This document shows, one piece after another, positions 44,789-54,013 of a DNA stretch of 64,000 nt. A program made the translations under genes and the position numbers. Position 1 is the stretch's first letter, and each line of letters begins with the position of its first letter. The stretch covers positions 372,001 to 436,000 of the forward strand of contig JAEKKJ010000009.1 of the NCBI GenBank assembly GCA_019510435.1, in the 5' to 3' direction. Below the pieces are notes generated by a model. It was not told where the DNA came from and made no database searches. It was given only the letters and a program-made list of their open reading frames with translations. This DNA comes from Caulobacterales bacterium. Lineage in GTDB: Bacteria > Pseudomonadota > Alphaproteobacteria > Caulobacterales > Caulobacteraceae.

Positions 44789-45654
44789 GCCTGAACCTGG
44801 TCCAGGCCTGGAAGGGCGCGCGGGCCCGGCTGGAGGCGGCCGGGCTGGCCGGGCCGGTGATCGACGCACGGCTCCTGGTGGAGGCGGCGGCGGACGCCAC
44901 GCGCACCGACATCGTCACCGACCCCCACCGGCCGCTCACCGCGGACCAGGAGGCGACGCTGGAGGACTACGTCGCCCGCCGCGAGCGCCGCGAGCCGGTC
45001 AGCCACATCCTGGGCCGCAAGGGCTTCTGGAAGATCATGCTGAAGGTGACGCCCGACGTGCTGACGCCGCGGCCGGACACCGAGACGGTGGTGGAATACG
45101 TCCTGCGGGACTTCCCCGAGCGCGCCGCCTGGCGGGTGCTGGACCTGGGCGTCGGCTCGGGGGCCATCCTTCTGGCGATCCTGGCCGAGCGCCCGGCGGC
45201 GCGCGGGCTGGGCGTGGACGTCTCGGAGGAGGCCCTGGCGGTGGCGCGCGACAATGCCGCAGGCCTGGGTCTGGGCGGCCGCACCGCCCTGCTGCGCGGC
45301 GACTGGACCGCCGGCCTGGACGGCGAGAGCTTCGACCTGGTGGTGGCCAATCCGCCCTATATCGCCAGCGCCGTGATCGAGACCCTGGAGCCCGAGGTGA
45401 AGGACCACGAGCCGCGCCTGGCGCTGGAAGGCGGCGCGGACGGGCTCGACCACTACCGGGTCCTGGCGCCGGAGATCCTGCGCGTGCTGAAGCCGGGCGG
45501 CCGCTTCGCGGTGGAGATCGGCTACGACCAGAAGGCGGCGGTGGAGGCCCTGTTCCGCGAAGCCGGCGCCATCGGTGTCAGCACGATCCGCGACCTCGGC
45601 GACCGGGACCGGGTGGTGGCCGGCGCGAAAAAGCCCTTGGAAACGGCGGACTGA
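44785..45654 (+). CDS. prmC: Release factor glutamine methyltransferase PrmC
   Basis: 289 aa with a GTG start overlapping the MOSC stop. An N-terminal helical domain is followed by the methyltransferase core: VLDLGVGSGAILLAIL (motif I) and the substrate-binding NPPY at residues 189-192 (LVVANPPYIAS). The hallmark PRPDTETVVEYVL is present. It N5-methylates the GGQ glutamine of RF1/RF2. prfA lies upstream on the same strand. Confidence 0.96.
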   Translation: MSLNLVQAWKGARARLEAAGLAGPVIDARLLVEAAADATRTDIVTDPHRPLTADQEATLEDYVARRERREPVSHILGRKGFWKIMLKVTPDVLTPRPDTETVVEYVLRDFPERAAWRVLDLGVGSGAILLAILAERPAARGLGVDVSEEALAVARDNAAGLGLGGRTALLRGDWTAGLDGESFDLVVANPPYIASAVIETLEPEVKDHEPRLALEGGADGLDHYRVLAPEILRVLKPGGRFAVEIGYDQKAAVEALFREAGAIGVSTIRDLGDRDRVVAGAKKPLETAD

Positions 45655-45901
45655 CTCGCTACATCAGAGAACGTCTCCACCCAAATTCGCCGGTGTCACA
45701 GGTAGATGCGCCCCCTTGCGGGACGCCCTCCCGAACCGGCAGGCGCGACGCTTTTCATCGTAGAGGCCTCTCGCTGACGAGCTTCCGGGCGGAAGACGGG
45801 GAACACTTACGTCTTCACATCGCTGCCGGGCCGCGCCCGAAGAGCTGAAGGCCAAGCCGCCGATCTAGGCGCTCAGGAAAGAGCCAAACGGTTTCCAGAT
45901 T

Positions 45902-47062
45902 ATGAGAGATTTCAAGGGTATGAAGCGCCAGCGTGGGCGCAATCGGGGTGGTGGCGGCGGTGGCGGCAACAGCAAGCCGACCCAGAACGCCAATCGGGCC
46001 TTCGACTCGAACGGCCCCGAAGGGGTCAAGGTGCGCGGCAACGCCCAGCACGTCTTCGAGAAGTACCAGCAGCTGGCGCGCGACGCGAACGCGGCCGGGG
46101 ACCGGGTGCTGGCCGAGAACCACCTGCAGCACGCCGAGCACTATTTCCGCCTGCTGCGCGCCATCCAGCCGAATCGTCCGGCCAGCGAGATCCTCGGGCG
46201 CGACCAGTTCGCCTCGGGCTATGACATCGACTTCGAGGACGAGAGCGGCCAGGCGCAGGCCGCCGCCGCCGACGAGGCCGCGGAGGGCGGCGAGGGCCGT
46301 GACGACGACGGCCGCGACCGCGACCAGAACCGCGACCAGAACCGGGGGCGCGACCGCGACCGCGGCGAGTGGCAGGGCCGCGACCAGAACCGAGGCCGCG
46401 ACGACCGGCCCCGTGATGACCGGCCGCGCGACGACCGCTCCAGAGATGATCGGCCCAGAGATGATCGGCCCAGAGATGACCGGGCTCGCGACGACCGTCC
46501 GAGGGATGACCGGCCCCGGGATGACCGGCCCCGCGACGACCGCCCGAGAGACGATCGCGACGGGGGCCGCTGGCGTGACCGCGATCGCAATCGCAACCGC
46601 GACGACCGTCCCAGGGACGACCGGCCCAGGGATGACCGGCCCAGGGATGATCGGCCCCGCGAAGACAGGCCCCGCGCCGAGGGCGAGGAGCGCCGGGAGC
46701 GCTTCGACCGCCAGGAGCGCGGCGAGCGTCCGGACCGCGCCGAGCGCCCGGAGCGCGATCCGCTCGCGGTCGTGCAGCCCCAGGCCCAGCCCGAGTTCGT
46801 GCGCGAGGAACGGGCGCCGCGCGAAGAGCGCGCGCCGCGCGAGGAGCGCGCTCCGCGTGAACCCCGTTCACGGGAACGCGGCGCGGTGCTGAGGGACTCC
46901 GACGGCGGCGAAAGCCACGCCCCGGCCTTCCTGCAGGCCCGGCCCGCGGTCCCCGCGCCCGAGGCCGCCGCCGAGGACAAGCCCAAGCCCCGCCGCCGGC
47001 GCGCCCCGCGCAGCTTCGAAGCCGGCGAAGGCGCCCCTGCCCCAGCCGACAGCGACGACTGA
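45902..47062 (+). CDS. DUF4167 domain protein with long Arg/Asp repeat region
   Basis: 386 aa. The N terminus MKRQRGRNRGGGG and the block RGNAQHVFEKYQQLARDANA with AGDRVLAENHLQHAEHYFRL are the DUF4167 core, conserved beside prfA-prmC in many alphaproteobacteria. From about residue 125 the chain is highly charged and of low complexity, with repeated RDDRPRDDRP units followed by REERAPREERA units, probably disordered and possibly RNA-binding. The function is unknown. Translation may start at ATG 45902 or ATG 45920. The 247-bp gap upstream of it shows no recognisable feature. Confidence 0.85.
   Translation: MRDFKGMKRQRGRNRGGGGGGGNSKPTQNANRAFDSNGPEGVKVRGNAQHVFEKYQQLARDANAAGDRVLAENHLQHAEHYFRLLRAIQPNRPASEILGRDQFASGYDIDFEDESGQAQAAAADEAAEGGEGRDDDGRDRDQNRDQNRGRDRDRGEWQGRDQNRGRDDRPRDDRPRDDRSRDDRPRDDRPRDDRARDDRPRDDRPRDDRPRDDRPRDDRDGGRWRDRDRNRNRDDRPRDDRPRDDRPRDDRPREDRPRAEGEERRERFDRQERGERPDRAERPERDPLAVVQPQAQPEFVREERAPREERAPREERAPREPRSRERGAVLRDSDGGESHAPAFLQARPAVPAPEAAAEDKPKPRRRRAPRSFEAGEGAPAPADSDD
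46396..46684. repeat. Degenerate 15-bp repeats within the DUF4167 gene
   Basis: Units of the form CGGCCCAGAGATGAT, with variants CGGCCCCGGGATGAC and CGTCCGAGGGATGAC, repeat in frame and encode the five-residue unit R-D-D-R-P. They are interrupted once by a GGRWRDRDRNRN segment. The variable unit count suggests length polymorphism. Confidence 0.85.
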
Positions 47063-47068
47063 TCCCCA

Positions 47069-47120
47069 TCCCTCCCCTTCATGGGGAGGGAAAGATCGCG
47101 CAGTGATCAGGGTAGGGAAA
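47069..47120. repeat. Half copy of the palindromic intergenic element
   Basis: Matches the left arm of the elements at 40111 and 53868: TCCCTCCCCTTCATGGGGAG, GGGAAAGATCGCGCAGTGAT, then CAGGGTAGGG. The right arm is missing. It lies just after the DUF4167 stop, upstream of zur. Confidence 0.7.
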
Positions 47121-47215
47121 CCGCGACCGGGCGCGGAGCCCGGTCGGCTTCCCGCGTGGTCCAGCGACGCCAGCTGCCATCCGGATTGCGGCGTAACGGT
47201 GAAACGGATTAGCTG

Positions 47216-47704
47216 ATGGCCATGGCGAACCCATGCCAGCACCATGACGACCACCACCACCACGGCCTGGCCGGGACGGCCCTGCGCCACGCCCTGGGCG
47301 TGGCCGAGACCCGCTGCGCCGAGACCCAGGAGCGGCTGACGCCGCCGCGCCGCCGGGTGCTGGAGCTGCTGCTCCAGGCCGAGGGGCCGCAGAAGGCCTA
47401 TGACCTGATCGCCGCCTATGGCGACCAGGGCGAGCCGGCTAAGCCGCCGACCGTCTACCGGGCGCTGGAGTTCCTGGAGCGCCTGGGCTTCGCGCACCGC
47501 ATCGAGAGCCTCAACGCCTACGTGGCGTGCCAGATCGAGGGCGGACACGCGGCGGCTTTCCTGATCTGCGACTGCTGCGGGGCGGCCCAGGAGTTCGAGC
47601 CCGACTTCGGCCCGCAGCTCGCGGCCGCGGAAGCCGCCGGCTACGCCGTCCGCTCAGTCACCCTGGAAGCCCGCGGCCTCTGCGCCGCCTGCCGCGAGGC
47701 CTGA
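47216..47704 (+). CDS. zur: Fur family regulator, probably zinc uptake regulator Zur
   Basis: 162 aa. A His-rich N terminus (CQHHDDHHHH) precedes the Fur winged helix (RLTPPRRRVLELLLQAEG, then PPTVYRALEFLERLGFAH). The dimerisation domain has EGGHAAAFLICDCCGAAQEF and the C-terminal CAAC pair of the structural zinc site. The lack of a typical Fur HHDH cluster in the middle and the two CxxC-type sites favour Zur over Fur. It represses zinc uptake genes when zinc is ample; no zinc transporter operon lies next to it. Confidence 0.8.
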   Translation: MAMANPCQHHDDHHHHGLAGTALRHALGVAETRCAETQERLTPPRRRVLELLLQAEGPQKAYDLIAAYGDQGEPAKPPTVYRALEFLERLGFAHRIESLNAYVACQIEGGHAAAFLICDCCGAAQEFEPDFGPQLAAAEAAGYAVRSVTLEARGLCAACREA

Positions 47705-47769
47705 GGCCGCCGGAAGGTCGCGGCAGCGCCCTTCACTTGGACGCCCGCCGCGCGGAAGCATCCATTCGA

Positions 47770-47871
47770 ACACAAAGGCCACCAGGGACGCCAAGACCAC
47801 GAAGGCGTCCGGGGACGCCTGCCGCCGCAGGGCATCTTCGTGGCCTTTGTGGTTCTGGTGGTCCTTGGTGT
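47770..47871. repeat. Imperfect inverted repeat with CACAAAGGCCACCA-type arms
   Basis: Left arm from 47770 (ACACAAAGGCCACCAGGGAC, then GCCAAGACCACGAAG) pairs imperfectly with 47836-47871 (CTTCGTGGCCTTTGTGG, then TTCTGGTGGTCCTTGGTGT). It fills most of the 243-bp gap between zur and the convergent RcnB-like gene. The arms are themselves internally repetitive in GGCCAC/ACCAC units. It may act as a terminator or be a mobile repeat. Confidence 0.65.
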
Positions 47872-47947
47872 GGAAATTACAGCGCCCGAGACGCCCGTAT
47901 CGGTGACGGGGCAGGAGCATGCGCTCCCGCCCCACCGGCCTTCAGCA

Positions 47948-48940
47948 TCACCAGAAGACGTTGCGGACCACCTGCACCACGCGGCCGGTGTAGTCGTCGA
48001 CCATGATGGCGTCGTAGCCCACGCGCACCCAGTCGAAGCCCGGCGGCGGGATGGGCAGGTCGAACGCCCAGGGGTCGTCGAGGAACCAGTCGGGGCCGTA
48101 CCAGCCGCGCGGCAGGAAGTCCCCGAAGCCCCACGTGCGGAGGTAGTAGCCCGACGGCGGGCGCCAGGCGTAGCCGCGGTAGCGGTGCGGGCTCACATAG
48201 ACCTGCGGGTAGCGTCCACGCTCCCAGCGCGGGCGGTCCTCGTGGCCGGCCCAGCGACGATCGAAGTCGTACCGGCCCCAGTTGCGGCTGTCGCCTTCGT
48301 AGCGGCCCCAGTCGCGGCGGTCGCCGTCGCGCCGGTCACCGTCGCGGTAGCGGTCGCCATCACGGCGGTCGCCATCGTGGCGGTCGCCATCGTGAGCGCG
48401 GTCTCGATCTCCATCGCGGCCGCGGTCGCCGCCTCGATTGCGGTCGCGGTCGCCGTCATGGCTGCGGTCCTGCCCATCGCCGCCACGCCAGTCGGGGCGC
48501 GCGCCGCCGCCGAAGCGGTCGCCGCCGTTGAAGCGGTCGCCGTCATGCCGGTCGGGTGTCCGCGTCTGGGCGGGCGGCGGGGCGGCGGGCTGCGCCGCCG
48601 GCGGCGCGCCGCGGTTGGGCGTCCAGACGCCGCCACGGCCCGGGTAGCCGCCGGCGCCAGGCGACCAGCGCCCGCCGCCATGCTGTTCGGCGGCGGCCGG
48701 CGCGGCGGCCGGCGGCGGTGGGGTCGGCGCCTGTCGGGCCTCAGGCGGGCGGGCCTCAGGCGAGCGGGCCTCAGGCGGGCGTGGGGCCTGGCCCATGGAC
48801 CGTTCGCCGTCGCGGTGCGGGCGATCGTGGTCGACGGCGCCCGGGCGGTCGGGGTTGTCCTGGGCCCGCGCCAGCGCCGGCGCACCCCCGGCCAGGAACA
48901 CGACGGCCAGGGCCGTCATCGCCATCTTCATGTGTGTCAT
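47948..48940 (-). CDS. Exported RcnB-family protein with Asp/Arg/His-rich repeats
   Basis: About 330 aa from ATG 48940 (alternative 48931). A signal peptide (AMTALAVVFLAGGAPALARA) leads into a Pro/Ala-rich and then low-complexity segment of HDGDR/RDGDR repeats rich in Asp, Arg and His. The C-terminal domain YVSPHRYRGYAWRPPSGYYL with YDAIMVDDYTGRVVQVV matches the RcnB family of periplasmic nickel/cobalt-homeostasis proteins. The charged repeats could bind metals, but this is inferred. There is no neighbouring RcnA pump; zur lies on the opposite side. Confidence 0.72.
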   Translation of the reverse strand: MTHMKMAMTALAVVFLAGGAPALARAQDNPDRPGAVDHDRPHRDGERSMGQAPRPPEARSPEARPPEARQAPTPPPPAAAPAAAEQHGGGRWSPGAGGYPGRGGVWTPNRGAPPAAQPAAPPPAQTRTPDRHDGDRFNGGDRFGGGARPDWRGGDGQDRSHDGDRDRNRGGDRGRDGDRDRAHDGDRHDGDRRDGDRYRDGDRRDGDRRDWGRYEGDSRNWGRYDFDRRWAGHEDRPRWERGRYPQVYVSPHRYRGYAWRPPSGYYLRTWGFGDFLPRGWYGPDWFLDDPWAFDLPIPPPGFDWVRVGYDAIMVDDYTGRVVQVVRNVFW

Positions 48941-49066
48941 CCGTTCTGCGCCGCGGATCGCGCGGCCGGGTGGTCCCATGTCCGCACGCTGCTATGTCCA
49001 GGCTGAACCCCGCTTGAACGGGTTTCCATCGCGCCCCAACTCAGGCCCATCCGCCGGAGGCCGCCC

Positions 49067-49609
49067 TTGACCGTCGAACCGCATGAGATCGTCGCCTTCT
49101 GGACCGAGGCCGGGCCCGCCAAATGGTACGCCCGCGACGACGGCTTCGATGCGGAGATCCGGCGGCGCTTCGAGGCCGAGCACCACGCCGCGGCCCGCGG
49201 CGACTCCGATGGATGGGCGGGGAGCGCCGAGGGCGCCCTGGCCCTGCTGATCCTGCTGGACCAGTTCCCCCGCAACCTCTACCGCGGCTCGGCCCACGCC
49301 TGGGCCACCGACCCCAAGGCGCGCGCCATCGCCCGCGCGGCGGCGGCCAGGGGCTGGCACGCAACGGTCGCGCCGGAGCTGCGACAGTTCATGCTGCTGC
49401 CGTTCGAACATTCCGAGGACCTGGCCGACCAGGACCACGGCCTGGCCCTCGCCGAGCCGCTGGGCGACCCGGAGATCGTCAAGTGGATGCACATCCACCG
49501 CGACATCATCGTGCGCTTCGGCCGCTTTCCCCACCGCAACGCCGCGCTGGCGCGCGCGACCACGGCCGAGGAACAGGCGTTCCTCGACAGCGGCGGCTTT
49601 TCCGGCTGA
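49067..49609 (+). CDS. DUF924 family protein
   Basis: 180 aa. Conserved blocks HEIVAFWTEAGPAKWYARDD, LALLILLDQFPRNLYRGSAH and MLLPFEHSEDLADQ, then IVRFGRFPHRNAALAR, are characteristic of DUF924, an all-helical, TPR-like family found widely in proteobacteria with unknown function. The start is TTG 49067, supported by GGAGG six nt upstream; no ATG is available before the first conserved block. Confidence 0.9.
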   Translation: MTVEPHEIVAFWTEAGPAKWYARDDGFDAEIRRRFEAEHHAAARGDSDGWAGSAEGALALLILLDQFPRNLYRGSAHAWATDPKARAIARAAAARGWHATVAPELRQFMLLPFEHSEDLADQDHGLALAEPLGDPEIVKWMHIHRDIIVRFGRFPHRNAALARATTAEEQAFLDSGGFSG

Positions 49610-49629
49610 AAGACCCCCTCTCGGGACGC

Positions 49630-49884
49630 CTACTCGACCTTCGGCGCGTCCTTCTTGGCGGGCGCGTCGGCCTTGGCGTCCTTCACGGGCTCCATGACGC
49701 ACTTCTTCTTCGGCACGCTCGTGCCGCTGACTTCGTACTGGTAGCAGACCTTGTGCATGGCCGGCTGGGCCGGGGCGGCCGCGGCCGTTGCGGCCGGGGG
49801 CGCGGCCGTGGCCGGAGCCGGGGTCGTGGTGGTCTCAGGCGTCGCGGCCATGGCGGCGGCAGCCAGGATTGAGGCTAGGAACAT
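49630..49884 (-). CDS. Small exported protein
   Basis: 84 aa. A signal-peptide-like N terminus (MFLASILAAAAMAATPE) is followed by a Thr/Pro/Ala-rich spacer and HKVCYQYEVSGTSVPKKKCVM, with two cysteines that could form a disulfide, and then a Lys/Asp/Ala tail. No family recognised. The start is ATG 49884; upstream in-frame extension has no homology. It resembles small periplasmic proteins of Caulobacterales, but this is only an impression. Confidence 0.6.
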   Translation of the reverse strand: MFLASILAAAAMAATPETTTTPAPATAAPPAATAAAAPAQPAMHKVCYQYEVSGTSVPKKKCVMEPVKDAKADAPAKKDAPKVE

Positions 49885-50165
49885 GACAACTCTCAGGCGA
49901 CTGCAAAGTTTTACCGCGTAAGGAGCCGGCGGCGCGGCCACAAGTAAGAATTCGTCAACCTTGGTGAACAGGCCGCTTTTTGCGCTGCGCCGCGCCGGAT
50001 CGGGTGGGTCTGACCGGTATCCGGGCGAACGCCGCTCTGCGAGCCTGGCCACGACGCCAATCCCCGCGACCCTATCCACAGGACGGCCGGTTTCTGTGGG
50101 CCGCCGTTCGGCAGACACGAAAGCGATGTGCGAATCAGGCACGGTGCGCGTTCTGGAGCCACGAG

Positions 50166-51011
50166 ATGAACGCTCACGCCGCCCTCGCCCCGCGCTATGA
50201 CGCCGCCCCGGCCCACCCGGAGCAGCAGTACCTGGACCTGCTGGCCGACATCCTGGCCAACGGCGCCCGACGCGGCGACCGCACCGGCACCGGCACTTTG
50301 GGCGTCTTCGGCCGGCAGATGCGCTTCGACCTGCGCCAGGGCTTCCCCCTGCTGACCACCAAGAAGCTGCACAGGAAGTCGATCATCCTGGAGCTGCTGT
50401 GGTTCCTGCGCGGCGACACCAACGTGCGCTGGTTGCAGGAGCGCGGCGTCAGCATCTGGAACGAATGGGCCGACGCCGAGGGCGAACTGGGCCCGGTCTA
50501 CGGCAAGCAGTGGCGCTCCTGGGCCGCGCCCGACGGGCGGGTGATCGACCAGATCGCCGGCGTGGTGAAGAGCCTGCAGACCAATCCCGAGAGCCGCCGC
50601 CACATCGTCTCGGCCTGGAACCCGGCCGAGGTGGAGGACATGGCCCTGCCGCCCTGCCATTGCCTGTTCCAGTTCTTCGTCGCCGACGGGCGGCTGAGCT
50701 GCCAGCTGTACCAGCGCTCGGCCGACGTCTTCCTGGGCGTGCCGTTCAACATCGCCAGCTACGCCCTGCTCACCCTGATGATGGCCAAGGTGACCGGCTA
50801 TGAGCCGGGCGAGTTCATCCACACCCTGGGCGACGCCCACCTCTACCTGAACCACCTGGACCAGGCGCGCGAGCAGGTGCGGCGCGAGCCCTTCCCATTC
50901 CCGGTGCTGGAGATCGCCGACAAGGACGACCTGTTCGCCTTCGACTACGACGACTTCAAGCTGAGGGGCTACCAGGCCCACCCGTCCATCGCCGCCCCGA
51001 TCGCGGTCTGA
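50166..51011 (+). CDS. thyA: Thymidylate synthase
   Basis: 281 aa. The N-terminal region [18 protein letters not shown] and the catalytic Cys164 in [12 protein letters not shown] are diagnostic, with [20 protein letters not shown] and YLNHLDQ further on. It converts dUMP to dTMP using methylene-tetrahydrofolate and yields dihydrofolate, which the folA product 1.3 kb downstream recycles. It starts at ATG 50166 after a 281-bp upstream region in which I see no clear structure. A MazG-like gene follows 5 nt after the stop. Confidence 0.97.
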   Translation: MNAHAALAPRYDAAPAHPEQQYLDLLADILANGARRGDRTGTGTLGVFGRQMRFDLRQGFPLLTTKKLHRKSIILELLWFLRGDTNVRWLQERGVSIWNEWADAEGELGPVYGKQWRSWAAPDGRVIDQIAGVVKSLQTNPESRRHIVSAWNPAEVEDMALPPCHCLFQFFVADGRLSCQLYQRSADVFLGVPFNIASYALLTLMMAKVTGYEPGEFIHTLGDAHLYLNHLDQAREQVRREPFPFPVLEIADKDDLFAFDYDDFKLRGYQAHPSIAAPIAV

Positions 51012-51016
51012 CCCCG

Positions 51017-51331
51017 ATGCCGCCCCCGCCCCTCACCCTCGGCGATGTCTCTGAGGCGGCGGCGCGGATCTCCGACATCTACGCCCGCAAGTACGCCGTC
51101 GCCCGCGACGACGACTGGTACCTCTTGAAGCTGCAGGAGGAGCTGGGCGAGCTGGCCCAGGCGCACCTGCGCCTCTCCAGCCGCGGCCGCGGCGAGGCCA
51201 CCGAGCACGACCGCGCCGACGAGGCCGCCGACGTCCTGTGCATGCTGCTGCTCTACTGCCGCCGGTTCGGCATCGACCCGGACGCGGCGGTGCGGCGCAA
51301 GTGGCTGACCTGGCTTGAACCCACGGCCTGA
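51017..51331 (+). CDS. MazG-like nucleotide pyrophosphohydrolase
   Basis: 104 aa, a single compact domain. The acidic helices YLLKLQEELGELAQAHLRL and ADEAADVLCMLLLYCRRFG resemble the EExxE and ExxD metal-binding pattern of MazG/all-alpha NTP pyrophosphatases. A role in hydrolysing non-canonical or excess dNTPs would fit the thyA-folA neighbourhood. It starts 5 nt after thyA. The last 79 nt overlap the convergent CDF transporter. Confidence 0.72.
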   Translation: MPPPPLTLGDVSEAAARISDIYARKYAVARDDDWYLLKLQEELGELAQAHLRLSSRGRGEATEHDRADEAADVLCMLLLYCRRFGIDPDAAVRRKWLTWLEPTA

Positions 51332-52284
51332 GGGGCGTCCGCCGGCCAGGGCGGCTGGTCGGCTGACGCCACCAGCTCCTTGCGGCTGCCGGGGCGCAGG
51401 AAGACCCGGGTGATCTCCGGATGCTGTTCCTGGATGCGGCGGCTGAGCGCAGAAGCGGCGCGCTCGATCTCCCCGCCCGGCAGGTCATCGCGGAAGTCCA
51501 GGGTCACGCCCAGCAGGATCTCCCGCGGGCCCAGGTGCAGGCTCAGCACCTCCACCACCTCGACCACGCAGCGGTCGGCGGCCAGGATCGCCTTGACGTC
51601 GAACAGCACCTTGGGCGAGGCGGCCTCCCCGGTCAGCAGGCTGCGCGTCTCGTTGGCCATGAAGACCGCGATCGCCGTCAGCAGCAGGCCGATGAAGATC
51701 GAGGCCACGCCGTCGGCCTGGGGCACGCCGAGCAGGGTCGCCGCGCCGACGCCCAGGAGGGCGATCAGGAGGCCGATCAGGGCCCCGGCGTCCTCGAGCA
51801 GGATGGCGAACAGGCTGGGGTCCTTGCTGGAGCGGATGGCGCTGAGCAGCCGCGAGCCCTTGCCGCCCCGCCTTCGGTGCTCGCGGAAGGCCACCAGGAA
51901 CGAGCCGCCCTCGAACAGCACCGCCACGCCCAGGACCAGGAAGTTGATCCACGGCCGGTCCATGGGCTCGGGGTTCATGACCTTCAGCCAGCCCTCGTAG
52001 ATCGAGAAGGCGCCGCCCAGGCTGAACACCATCAGCGCCACGATGAACGACCAGAAATAGAGCTCCATCCCGTGGCCGAAGGGGTGGGCCGCATCCGGCG
52101 GCTGGGCGGCTCTGCGCAGGCCCAGCAGCAAGAGGCCCTGGTTGCCGGTATCCACCATCGAGTGGACGGCCTCGGTGAGCATGGCCGAGCTGCCGGTCAC
52201 CGCGAAGGCGGCGAACTTGCTCACCGCGATGGCGAGGTTGCCCCCGGCGGCGGCATAGATCGCGAACCTGGAATCCCCGGCCAT
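51253..52284 (-). CDS. Cation diffusion facilitator family transporter
   Basis: 343 aa. The N-terminal transmembrane region carries MLTEAVHSMVDTGNQGLLLL, containing the acidic and His residues of the CDF metal site, and HPFGHGMELYFWSFIVALMV. About six transmembrane helices precede a C-terminal cytoplasmic domain (LSLHLGPREILLGVTLDFRD). It would export zinc or a similar divalent cation by proton antiport. The ORF extends beyond the domain by about 40 residues, opposite the MazG-like gene. It interrupts the thyA-folA pair. Confidence 0.9.
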   Translation of the reverse strand: MAGDSRFAIYAAAGGNLAIAVSKFAAFAVTGSSAMLTEAVHSMVDTGNQGLLLLGLRRAAQPPDAAHPFGHGMELYFWSFIVALMVFSLGGAFSIYEGWLKVMNPEPMDRPWINFLVLGVAVLFEGGSFLVAFREHRRRGGKGSRLLSAIRSSKDPSLFAILLEDAGALIGLLIALLGVGAATLLGVPQADGVASIFIGLLLTAIAVFMANETRSLLTGEAASPKVLFDVKAILAADRCVVEVVEVLSLHLGPREILLGVTLDFRDDLPGGEIERAASALSRRIQEQHPEITRVFLRPGSRKELVASADQPPWPADAPQAVGSSQVSHLRRTAASGSMPNRRQ

Positions 52285-52345
52285 GGGGCGCTTAACGGCT
52301 GGCGGGCGGATTGGTGACGCGCCGAACGCAGGTTAGACAGCGCCC

Positions 52346-52876
<531 letters not shown>

Positions 52877-52954
52877 GCTGACGCGGCGTCACCGCTGGCG
52901 CAGTCGCCCGCCCGCGGTATGGTCGCGCCCAACAAGGAAAGCTGGGAGCGCGCC

Positions 52955-53866
52955 ATGGACGTCGAACTGGTCTGCGAGGGGCTGGAGTTTCCAGAAGGCC
53001 CGATCGCCATGGCGGACGGCTCGGTCATCCTGACCGAGATCAAGGGCCAGCGGCTGACCCGCGTCACGCCCGACGGGACCAAGTCGACGGTGGTGGAGAC
53101 CGGCGGCGGCCCGAACGGCGCGGCCATCGGCCCGGATGGGGCGATCTACATCACCAACAATGGCGGCTCGTTCGAGTGGCTGGACATGCAGGGCCTCTGC
53201 ATCCCCGGCCCCACGCCCGCCAGCCACACCGGCGGCTACATCCAGCGCTTCGACCTCAAGACCGGCCAGCTCTCGACGGTCTACGACAGCTGCGACGGCC
53301 GCCGGCTGGTGGGCCCCAACGACATCGTCTTCGACAAGGCCGGCGGCATGTGGTTCTCCGACCACGGCTGCGGCACGCCCGAGGGGCGCAAGTTCGGCGG
53401 CATCTACTACGCCAAGACCGACGGCAGCTTCATCAGCCGCCAGCGCGACCACCTGATCTCGCCCAACGGCATCGGCCTCTCGCCGGCCGAGGACGTGGTC
53501 TACCTGGCCGACACCCAGCTGGGCCGGCTCTGGGCCTTCGACGTGGAGAGCCCCGGCGTGCTCGCGCCGCCGCCCGGCTTCGCGCCGGGGCGCGTGGTCT
53601 GCAACCTGCCGGGCTACCAGCTGCTGGATTCGCTGGCGGTGGAGGCCGGCGGCAAGGTCTGCGTGGCCACCATCATCAACGGCGGCGTCACCGCCTTCGA
53701 TCCCGACGGCTCCACCGAGCACGTGCCGATCCCGGACCTCGTGACCACCAACATCTGCTTCGGCGGAGCGGACATGATGACCGCCTGGATCACCGCCTCC
53801 TCCACCGGCAAGCTCTACCGCACGCGCTGGGCCAGGCCGGGGCTACGGTTGAACTTCAACGGGTAG
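52955..53866 (+). CDS. SMP-30/gluconolactonase/LRE family protein
   Basis: 303 aa. A six-bladed beta-propeller with EGLEFPEGPIAMADGSVILT, GPNGAAIGPDGAIYITNNGG, RRLVGPNDIVFDKAGGMWFS and SPNGIGLSPAEDVVYLADTQ, whose Glu/Asn/Asp residues coordinate the calcium in gluconolactonases. The substrate is likely a sugar or other lactone. ATG 52955 is supported by GGGAG upstream. It is followed by a palindromic element between it and the convergent reductase gene. Confidence 0.9.
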   Translation: MDVELVCEGLEFPEGPIAMADGSVILTEIKGQRLTRVTPDGTKSTVVETGGGPNGAAIGPDGAIYITNNGGSFEWLDMQGLCIPGPTPASHTGGYIQRFDLKTGQLSTVYDSCDGRRLVGPNDIVFDKAGGMWFSDHGCGTPEGRKFGGIYYAKTDGSFISRQRDHLISPNGIGLSPAEDVVYLADTQLGRLWAFDVESPGVLAPPPGFAPGRVVCNLPGYQLLDSLAVEAGGKVCVATIINGGVTAFDPDGSTEHVPIPDLVTTNICFGGADMMTAWITASSTGKLYRTRWARPGLRLNFNG

Positions 53867-53867
53867 G

Positions 53868-54009
53868 TCCCTCCCTTGATGGGGAGGGACAGGCTTGGCG
53901 AAGCCAAGCCAGGGTGAGGGAGTCGCGATCAAGCTCCGACTCCGCCGCCTGGCCCACACTCCCTCACCCTGATCGCTTCGCGATCTGTCCCTCCCCATCA
54001 AGGGAGGGA
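53868..54009. repeat. Palindromic intergenic element, full copy 2
   Basis: A 142-bp palindrome with 25-bp perfect terminal arms: 53868-53892 (TCCCTCCCTTGATGGGGAGG then GACAG) and its complement 53985-54009. Inside, CAGGGTGAGGGAG pairs with CTCCCTCACCCTG, and each half has its own small hairpin (GGCTTGGCGAAGCCAAGCC; GATCGCTTCGCGATC). It fills the gap between two convergent stop codons. Confidence 0.9.
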
Positions 54010-54013
54010 AAGC

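Noticed and set aside
46396..46684. Short repeats in the DUF4167 gene considered as a non-coding repeat array
   Set aside because: The repeats keep the reading frame and encode a charged RDDRP tail, so they are part of the coding sequence.
49885..50165. 281-bp region before thyA checked for a small RNA or operator
   Set aside because: Only weak promoter-like sequences (TTGACG on the minus strand) were seen, with no stable hairpin followed by a T-tract.
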